The notes under the pieces: model-generated
What the model was told of the DNA's origin: nothing
Databases searched by the model: none
The model's input: only the letters and a program-made list of their open reading frames with translations
DNA from: Calothrix sp. PCC 7103
GTDB taxonomy: Bacteria; Cyanobacteriota; Cyanobacteriia; Cyanobacteriales; Nostocaceae
Length of the DNA: 64,000 nucleotides
Reading direction: 5' to 3'
Assembly (NCBI RefSeq): GCF_000331305.1
Contig: NZ_KB217478.1
Location: 6,559,646-6,623,645, forward strand
Shown here: one piece after another, positions 57,967-64,000 of the stretch
Numbering within the stretch: position 1 is the first letter of the stretch
How the letters are laid out: every line of letters begins with the position of its first letter
Made by a program: the position numbers and the translations under genes

Positions 57967-58923
57967 TTAAAAATTTTTCGTATAGTTAGAAGTCCATTCC
58001 AGCAAGTTAAGTTTGTGCAGCACAATTTGCCTTGCTTCTGCGATTGCTTCTTTTGCTTCGTACCAAGCATCTGGTGTTGCCGTTACTTCTTGAATATACT
58101 TCAAACCTTTTTCGTCTAAGCTTGGTAAACGTAAAAAACTACCTGGTGGTAGTAGCTTATCTGCGGCGCCTCCTCCGTAATATATTGGTAAGCACCATGC
58201 TAAGAGTGCATCCCACATTTTTTCGGTGATGTATATATCATTGTTGGCATAGTTTTCTATCGCTAGATTATATCGGTATGGCGCCATTGCGTGCCATTTG
58301 TTCGCTAGCTCTCCACCAGTTATTGCCCAGCTTGGTAAGTTACGTCCGTAAAAGTCACAGTCAACTTGATTTTGTAATAAGCGCAAAAATTCTAAGCGTT
58401 GACGGTGGTTTGCTGTGCGGTTGACTCCCGATGTTATCCAACTACATGTTTTTATTTTTTCTGGTGGCGCCATTTCGTTGAGTTCACGAAATGAGTTACT
58501 GTGATACCAAATTGCTGGCATGTATTCGGGTATTGGCGCCGCATCATCGGGTGAAGATATATAACCACAGTATTCTTTTGCCCAGTTATAACATGCTAGG
58601 TTTGTTTCGATTATTTCTTCGAGGGGGGGTTCACGCCATAGAAATATTATTCGCTCTTTGGGGACTCCGCGCAGTAAGGGCTGCATTTCTTCGTGTGTGT
58701 AAGGGATGTTGTGAAGTTCGGGTTTGAAGAATATATATTTGTTTTTAAATTCTTTGCGAATTCCTGCGAAGTTGTATAGGAGGAGGAAGTCGGGTTTTTC
58801 GGCTTTGGCTAGCATTTGAATGTTTCCCCATATGCCGAAGGGGTGGGGGGTTTGTTGCCATAACCAGTCACTTTGGTTGGCGCCTGGGTAGCCAGTCAGC
58901 ATTCCAATTGTTTTTTTTGTCAT
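57967..58923 (-). CDS. Glycosyltransferase family 10-like (fucosyltransferase type)
   Basis: 318 residues, soluble. The C-terminal domain shows the GT10 donor-binding block YNLAIENYANNDIYITEKMWDALLAWCLPIYYGG (about residues 225-260, with conserved Glu, Asn, Tyr-x-Thr-Glu-Lys) and FYGRN before it. Family role: alpha-1,3-fucosyl transfer from GDP-fucose; the true donor here may differ. The N-terminal half (TGYPGANQSDWLWQQ) is unrecognised. It is convergent with paralog C and upstream of nothing on its own strand. No Shine-Dalgarno is visible, so the start relies on the ATG at 58921-58923. Confidence 0.8.
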   Translation of the reverse strand: MTKKTIGMLTGYPGANQSDWLWQQTPHPFGIWGNIQMLAKAEKPDFLLLYNFAGIRKEFKNKYIFFKPELHNIPYTHEEMQPLLRGVPKERIIFLWREPPLEEIIETNLACYNWAKEYCGYISSPDDAAPIPEYMPAIWYHSNSFRELNEMAPPEKIKTCSWITSGVNRTANHRQRLEFLRLLQNQVDCDFYGRNLPSWAITGGELANKWHAMAPYRYNLAIENYANNDIYITEKMWDALLAWCLPIYYGGGAADKLLPPGSFLRLPSLDEKGLKYIQEVTATPDAWYEAKEAIAEARQIVLHKLNLLEWTSNYTKNF

Positions 58924-58955
58924 AGTTTTTATTCTTGTTTTTAATTTTTAATTAA

Positions 58956-60170
58956 TTAGTTAATTACCTGCGGACGCATCGATTCTTCAACATAGTTTAA
59001 AATGTTAAGAATTCTGCTTTCCCACGAGAATTGACGGGCGTAGTTGATACTGTCTATGTATCCTTCTGTTTTACGTGGGTATTTATCTAGTGCGTATTGT
59101 ATTGCAGCAGCAAATTTTTGTGGGTTATCTGGTTCGCACCAAGATGCTATTAAGGGAGAATCTTTGAATGGCATTAGGGGAGGTATTTCTGTGGTTACTA
59201 TACTTGTGCCAGATGCCATGTATTGGAAGAATTTGACGGGGTTGGTAAAGTCTGCTTCTTTTCCTGATAGGTGGGGATGTGCTAGTAGGTCGGCGCCTTG
59301 AAATAAGCTGACTAACTTTTCGCGTGGCATTACCCAACCTAGGAAAATGATGTTTGAGATATTTTTCTCTTTGGCTATTTGTCTATATGTTTCGGCTTGG
59401 GCATCTTTTCCTCCGGTAACGGCAAATTGTATGTGAGGCATTTGCTCTGCTACTTCGATAAGTAGGTCGATACCTTTGAATTTATATAAGGCACCTGAGT
59501 AAACTACTAATATTTGTCTACCGTCTTTGAGTAGTTCTTGGCGCCAGTTTTGCGCTTGTTCGGGTTGACGTTCCAGAAATGACTGCTCAAAACCGTTATA
59601 TATCCACGCTACTTTTTCTGGTGGCATTCCTTGCTGAATTAAGCTTTGACGTACTGGCTCTGATTGAGTGATGGCAATTTGAAAGTAGGGACTATTTATG
59701 ATTTCGGATTCAAATGGTATTGTTTGAAAGTGATGTTTTTCAAATATAACGGGAATTTGATTTTTTACTGATGCTTTGACAAAATTCCAATCGCGTGTGT
59801 GAACTAGCTTGGTGTGGCGCCGTAAATGAAATGGCAAGTAGTATTTTGTGGCAATGGTGCTAGAGTTTGTTAGTTTGCCTGGTACTTTGTCTATAGGATA
59901 TGGCATTGGTAACGGCGCCACTCTTAGATGTTCTTGGGTGTTATAAAAATCTATAAATTTCGCGTTTGGTTTGTGCAGTTTAAAAGGATTAAATAACCAA
60001 GAGAGATTTAATAGGCTAGCGTTTTTATCGTGATAAGCTAACACCGAAGAGTAACCCAAGTTTGCAGCCGCATTTGCACAAAGTACATCGTGAATTTCAT
60101 GTGCTGTATCAGGTTTGAGCGAAAGTTCTCCTGTATAAAACAGGTATTTGTTTTGATTGTTAGAAGACAT
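58956..60170 (-). CDS. Glycosyltransferase family 4-like
   Basis: 404 residues with a two-Rossmann GT-B layout. N-terminal acceptor domain (TGELSLKPDTAHEIHDVLC); C-terminal donor domain with LVVYSGALYKFKGIDLLIEV, IIFLGWVMPREKLVSLF, and the EX7E-type region HPHLSGKEADFTNPVKFFQYMASGTSIVTTE. Retaining glycosyl transfer from a nucleotide sugar to a lipid-linked or growing glycan is expected. It starts 7 bp after the ABC exporter stop, and so is translationally coupled to it. A 33-bp gap separates it from the GT10 gene on the same strand. Confidence 0.85.
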   Translation of the reverse strand: MSSNNQNKYLFYTGELSLKPDTAHEIHDVLCANAAANLGYSSVLAYHDKNASLLNLSWLFNPFKLHKPNAKFIDFYNTQEHLRVAPLPMPYPIDKVPGKLTNSSTIATKYYLPFHLRRHTKLVHTRDWNFVKASVKNQIPVIFEKHHFQTIPFESEIINSPYFQIAITQSEPVRQSLIQQGMPPEKVAWIYNGFEQSFLERQPEQAQNWRQELLKDGRQILVVYSGALYKFKGIDLLIEVAEQMPHIQFAVTGGKDAQAETYRQIAKEKNISNIIFLGWVMPREKLVSLFQGADLLAHPHLSGKEADFTNPVKFFQYMASGTSIVTTEIPPLMPFKDSPLIASWCEPDNPQKFAAAIQYALDKYPRKTEGYIDSINYARQFSWESRILNILNYVEESMRPQVIN

Positions 60171-60177
60171 GTTGCTA

Positions 60178-62541
60178 TTACAACCCTATTTTTATTTTAG
60201 AATTTCCATTTTGTTGATATTCAAACTTATTACTGTAACCAACAGAATTAGAATAATTCGATTTTAAAAAATCTTCTAATTCTTGAATCGTATCTAGCAA
60301 ATGAATCGCCGCATAATAAATATTTTTTATAATTTCATTTTGCTCAAAGCTTTGAATCTGTCCATCTAAAATTAGCGGCAACGAATGTAGCATAAAATTT
60401 AAATGAGTACGTAACTTCTTAACAAGACGGTCAAGGTCATCTCGATATGCTTTATACGTATCATTTACTGATGTAATAAAACTGGTTTGCAGTTTGACAA
60501 TATCCTCAAATATTTCAATAATATTCTCGACGCGCGCCGTTGATTTACGTATTTCTTCCATAAGTTCTTCCCGCTCCTGCGAGTCCGAAGCTTCGTCGAT
60601 TAATAATTGCAAAAAGCCAATTGTTGGATTTAGTCGTGTCCGTAATTCATGGGGTATACGAACTAAATTTTGATTATGAGTTAGTACTTCTGTATTTTGC
60701 CCATCCGTTAATTTGGCTTCTGATTTAACATCTGTAAATTGCTTTTCAGAGTCTTCGGCGCCAAATTGCATAGTGTAAAGTCGTGTATAATACCCACCTT
60801 TTTGTAAAAGTGAGTTGTGAGTTCCGACTTCTACAACTTTTCCTTGGTCTAAAACCGCTATTTGGTCAGCACCTTGAACTGTAGATAAACGGTGGGCAAT
60901 AACTAAAGTTGTTCTGTCTTTACTCAAGTCATCAATAGCTGCTTGCACTACTCGTTCGGATACAGTATCAAGCGCACTAGTCGCTTCATCGAGAATTAAA
61001 ATCTCTGGGTTTTGTAATAATGCACGTGCTATAGCTAATCTTTGTCGTTGTCCCCCCGATAGCATTACACCTCTATCACCTATTAGCGTATCAAAACCTT
61101 GTGATAGCTTCGTGACAAACTCATAAGCATTCGCGCGTTTGGTAGCAGCTATTATTTCTTCTTCGGTTGCGTCGGGTTTTCCGTATGCAATGTTATATCG
61201 TACTGTGTCGTTAAATAAAAATGTATCTTGACTAACAATACCCATCGCACGACGTAATAACTGAATATCAAATTCTTTCAAATCTACGCCATCTAGTAAA
61301 ATACCACCAGAAATTACATCATAAAAACGCGGTAACAAGTCCGCCATTGTTGATTTTCCGGCGCCTGAACTACCAACTAAAGCTAAAGTAGTACCCTTCG
61401 GCAAAAACAAATCGACTTCTTTTAATACTAGTTTTTCGCTACCTGGGTAAGCAAAAGAAATATTATTGAAATGAATTCCTTTTTCAAGCCCTTTGTAAAT
61501 CTTTGTTCCCCGACTCATAAACGGCTTATTGTCACGTCTCAGAAAATCGTTAGCAATAGATACGCTTGTTGAAGCGTTCGCGAAGCCACTGCGAATTGCG
61601 TTTAGCTGAGATATAAAAGGCAGTAAACGCAGAAGTACTAACAAATATGTAAAGAGTACAGTAGAAAGTGAGGAAATTTGAGATGCAAACAAATACTTAC
61701 TAAGCAGTATAATCAGAACCAAGGCTGTAATTCCCATTACCTCGCTAACGGGTGTAATTGCCTCAGAATTTGCTTGCGATTTAAAATCAGCTTGTTCGCG
61801 GTTGCGAATTAATTTGACAATTTTGGTATATTCGCGGTCTTCATTAGCTGTTGCACGTACTAAGCGCATTCCGTTCATAACTTCCAAAACGGTTATCGAA
61901 TATGCTCTTGACATATCCGATAGCAATTTACCATAAATTTTCGACCGAGAAATAGCATATTGATTGACTAATGTTACAAGTGAGAGTAAAAATGTTGCTG
62001 CTATTGTTAACTGCCACGAAATTGAGAGTAATACACCAATAAATACTAAAATTGTAATAACTAGAATTGATACCCGAATGACAGTATTAACAGCACTCGC
62101 TGCTTTTCCTAGCTCTGCACTCAAGCTATTAATAGCATCACCAACTTTGGTTTTGACGAAGTAATCTAAATCGACTTCTAACAAGTTTTTTAAACCTGCT
62201 TCTCGCATGTCAGTAGTCAATGTTCGTGCAAGTGAACTTGATGTTAAAGTGCTTGCATAGCTAGCAATATTTTTTAATATAATAGTCAATATAATTGCTA
62301 TTGCCATGACCAAAGTACGATAATCTTCTGGTACTCGGTCGAAAGGTCGCATTACGATTTTTAAAATATCAGGTGCGTTATTTAATTCAATATCTAGCCC
62401 AATAATTTTTAAAACAACTGGTACAATTAGCGTAGTACCAACTCCATTAAATAAGGCGCCAGAAAATCCTAGTAAGAATGTCAGAAGCATCCAACCAGGA
62501 TAAGGTTTAGCAAATCTAATTAAAAGTTTAACAGTGGACAT
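60178..62541 (-). CDS. ABC exporter (MsbA/HepA-like) with histidine-kinase-DHp-like C-terminal extension
   Basis: 787 residues. Six TMs lie within residues 15-330. The nucleotide-binding domain (about 350-585) has Walker A GSSGAGKST, Q loop SQDTFLF, signature LSGGQRQRLAIARALL, Walker B ILILDEATSALD and H loop VIAHRLS, all intact. A further 190 residues follow the usual end. They contain VRIPHELRTRLNPTIGFLQLL near residue 630, strongly like a histidine-kinase DHp motif (HELR-T-LN-I-GF), then helices to the end, with no ATP-binding domain. It probably exports a lipid-linked saccharide, as HepA does in heterocysts (inference). Operon with the GT4 genes on both sides. Confidence 0.88.
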   Translation of the reverse strand: MSTVKLLIRFAKPYPGWMLLTFLLGFSGALFNGVGTTLIVPVVLKIIGLDIELNNAPDILKIVMRPFDRVPEDYRTLVMAIAIILTIILKNIASYASTLTSSSLARTLTTDMREAGLKNLLEVDLDYFVKTKVGDAINSLSAELGKAASAVNTVIRVSILVITILVFIGVLLSISWQLTIAATFLLSLVTLVNQYAISRSKIYGKLLSDMSRAYSITVLEVMNGMRLVRATANEDREYTKIVKLIRNREQADFKSQANSEAITPVSEVMGITALVLIILLSKYLFASQISSLSTVLFTYLLVLLRLLPFISQLNAIRSGFANASTSVSIANDFLRRDNKPFMSRGTKIYKGLEKGIHFNNISFAYPGSEKLVLKEVDLFLPKGTTLALVGSSGAGKSTMADLLPRFYDVISGGILLDGVDLKEFDIQLLRRAMGIVSQDTFLFNDTVRYNIAYGKPDATEEEIIAATKRANAYEFVTKLSQGFDTLIGDRGVMLSGGQRQRLAIARALLQNPEILILDEATSALDTVSERVVQAAIDDLSKDRTTLVIAHRLSTVQGADQIAVLDQGKVVEVGTHNSLLQKGGYYTRLYTMQFGAEDSEKQFTDVKSEAKLTDGQNTEVLTHNQNLVRIPHELRTRLNPTIGFLQLLIDEASDSQEREELMEEIRKSTARVENIIEIFEDIVKLQTSFITSVNDTYKAYRDDLDRLVKKLRTHLNFMLHSLPLILDGQIQSFEQNEIIKNIYYAAIHLLDTIQELEDFLKSNYSNSVGYSNKFEYQQNGNSKIKIGL

Positions 62542-62567
62542 TGGTAATAGTTAATAATTACTAGTTA

Positions 62568-62585
62568 TAGAAACCGGGTTTCTTA
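62568..62585. repeat. TAGAAACCGGGTTTCTTA palindrome
   Basis: Second copy of the AGAAACC(C/G)GGTTTCT palindrome (first at 7155-7169). It overlaps the stop codon of the upstream GT4 gene and precedes the ABC exporter. Confidence 0.6.
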
Positions 62586-63749
62586 TAGTTTATTGATAAC
62601 ACTTGCGAGCGTTTCAGCCATAGTGGAAGTACTATATTTTTCAATACAGCGAGTTCTGGCTTTACGTCCTTTAACGGTTGCAGTATCAAAATCATTGAAT
62701 ATGACTTCGATTTGTGCAGCTATTTGTTCGGGTGCTGATGGTTCAACTAAATAACCTGTATCAGCTAATATCTCAGGTATATCACCCACACAGGTAGAAA
62801 TCACAGGTTTACCCATTGCCATTCCGTCAGTTAACTTCAGAGGAAACTGCGCGCGTGCGACTACAGTATCGCGCTGTGGTACAACAACAACATGCGCTGC
62901 TGCCACAATTTCTGGCATCGCTTCTACTGGCTTTTTTGGTAACTTAATAATCCAACGTCCCCATTTACTAATTAATTGGTCATCGTAATTATCATATGGA
63001 CTGCCACCGACAATTACTAAGCGCAAATCATCACGATTGAGCTTATCGAGTGCTATCAATACGTCTTCGACACCTTTATGCGGACGCGGGGCGCCAGGAA
63101 ACATCAAGATGCGATAATCTGAAAGTCCATACTTAGAGCGACTTGCTTCAGGGTCGTATTTATCTGGGTTAAACATCTCGGTATCTTTACCATTTGGTAC
63201 ATAAACACCGCCAAATCTATCCTGAAGAAACTGTGTATCAATAGTTACGCCATCTGCCCACTTGACCAAACTTTCGATCCAATTAATATAAACTGGATGG
63301 TCAGGGAATCTGAGGGCGCCGTTCGATTTGAGAATATCGCGGGCAAATTGTTTGATTCCTGGTTGGTACTTCCAATCAAAACCACCATGCCAACTTAATT
63401 CCCAGTCGTCCATATCAACCAACACTGGACGATGACGACTCAATTTATCAAGCAATGCCACACCAAAGCTAGTTGGTTTTGGCTTTACTGCATAAATCAC
63501 ATCACCCGATAGCTTTTGCCGTAATTGTCGCGCTGACCCAAAAAACTGTGGATAATTACTACCAGCAATAGAAATGACTGGAATTCCATCAGGGGGTATG
63601 GCATATAAATCTTTGCCAAAATTAAAACCGACAACTTCGACTTTATAGTTAAGTTGCTTAAGGACTTGAGCTAGTAAATAAGCTCTAACCGTCCCTCCTC
63701 CAGAGAGGTCGCTAACAACTAATGAAAATTTTAATTGATTATTTGCCAT
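62583..63749 (-). CDS. Glycosyltransferase family 4-like
   Basis: 388 residues from ATG 63747-63749 (GGGAGC just upstream; a TTG three codons earlier is rejected). GT-B fold: N-terminal VVSDLSGGGTVRAYLLAQVL; donor domain ILMFPGAPRPHKGVEDVLIAL, RLVIVGGSPYD, then VVVVPQRDTVVARAQFPLKLTDGMAMGKPVISTCVGDIPEI with the Lys and Gly residues typical of GT4 donor sites. Sits 41 bp upstream of the ABC exporter on the same strand, so it likely helps build the exported glycan. Confidence 0.87.
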   Translation of the reverse strand: MANNQLKFSLVVSDLSGGGTVRAYLLAQVLKQLNYKVEVVGFNFGKDLYAIPPDGIPVISIAGSNYPQFFGSARQLRQKLSGDVIYAVKPKPTSFGVALLDKLSRHRPVLVDMDDWELSWHGGFDWKYQPGIKQFARDILKSNGALRFPDHPVYINWIESLVKWADGVTIDTQFLQDRFGGVYVPNGKDTEMFNPDKYDPEASRSKYGLSDYRILMFPGAPRPHKGVEDVLIALDKLNRDDLRLVIVGGSPYDNYDDQLISKWGRWIIKLPKKPVEAMPEIVAAAHVVVVPQRDTVVARAQFPLKLTDGMAMGKPVISTCVGDIPEILADTGYLVEPSAPEQIAAQIEVIFNDFDTATVKGRKARTRCIEKYSTSTMAETLASVINKL

Positions 63750-63774
63750 TGCTCCCAACGTGCCTTACTGCGAT

Positions 63775-64000
63775 TTATGTGGACGCTTGTTTACCAAAGC
63801 GCAAAATTTTAGTAGAAATAAAGTCAATTATTTTTTGGCTTCGTGACCCACGTAAGTTTTCATACAGTAAAGACTTCGGTAAAACCATCCGTAGTAAATA
63901 AGCTATAAACAAACCAAACCTACTATTTACTTTAAACTTTCCATTAAATAGTGGAACCGGATAATTTACAATTTTTCCTAATTTAAAAAAGTTATTTATA
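63775..64000 (-). CDS. C-terminal end of an unidentified gene (runs off the window)
   Basis: One open frame from the window edge to TAA at 63775-63777, about 74 codons, ending LRFGKQAST. It contains FGLFIAYLLRMVLPKSLLYENLRG. Lys, Arg and aromatic content suggest the basic C-terminus of a glycosyltransferase or sulfotransferase, but no motif is decisive. Same strand as, and 25 bp upstream of, the GT4 gene, so it belongs to the same transcription unit. Confidence 0.55.
   Translation of the reverse strand, partial: INNFFKLGKIVNYPVPLFNGKFKVNSRFGLFIAYLLRMVLPKSLLYENLRGSRSQKIIDFISTKILRFGKQAST

Overview
The window reads as a chromosomal segment of a filamentous, probably heterocyst-forming cyanobacterium (order Nostocales is my inference). 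Reasons: low G+C; cyanobacteria-type gene families (CHASE2 and multi-domain hybrid kinases, a Ser/Thr-kinase/ATPase/histidine-kinase fusion, DUF928, secreted TPR-CHAT proteins, two-partner-secretion exoproteins, VMAP-type STAND ATPases); and several interspersed palindromes that I know from cyanobacterial genomes. The hexamer GGCGCC is strikingly frequent (roughly 85-90 copies by eye, where three or four are expected by chance).

Layout. 1-18.3 kb is mostly housekeeping: truncated hisC, a YqiA-like hydrolase, two tandem glutathione-reductase paralogs, two putative nuclease genes, an RND efflux pair (adaptor plus permease), a STAND ATPase gene split by a TnpB element, and uppS. 18.4-49.7 kb is a signalling and secretion island: a CHASE2 hybrid kinase with an overlapping response-regulator kinase, a DUF928 protein and a secreted TPR-CHAT (caspase-like) protein on the minus strand; a response-regulator kinase and a 2060-residue Ser/Thr-kinase/AAA/histidine-kinase on the plus strand; then a minus-strand run of one ShlB/FhaC-type outer-membrane transporter and four haemagglutinin-like exoproteins, one of them split by an IS4-type element. 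51-54.6 kb is a CHASE3-HAMP-GAF hybrid kinase with three receivers. 54.7-64 kb is a surface-glycan cluster: three related GT8-like transferases, a GT10 (fucosyltransferase-like) enzyme, two GT4 enzymes, and an ABC exporter with an unusual histidine-kinase-like C-terminal extension.

How it works together (inference). The CHASE2 and other hybrid kinases would sense envelope or external signals. The TpsB protein would export the haemagglutinin-like TpsA proteins to the surface, where the secreted CHAT protein and DUF928 protein also act. The glycan cluster would build and export a polysaccharide or glycolipid. Together this suggests a cell-surface or cell-cell-contact programme.

Both gene disruptions can be repaired exactly. 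Removing 13962-15460 restores a 794-codon STAND ORF. Removing 39188-41716 (a 2517-bp IS plus one copy of a 12-bp target duplication) restores an 830-codon exoprotein ORF. The 24-47 kb stretch carries CGATCG/HIP1-type palindromes and few GGCGCC or CGCGCG sites, while its flanks show the opposite, so the island may have a different history. No rRNA, tRNA or CRISPR array was recognised.
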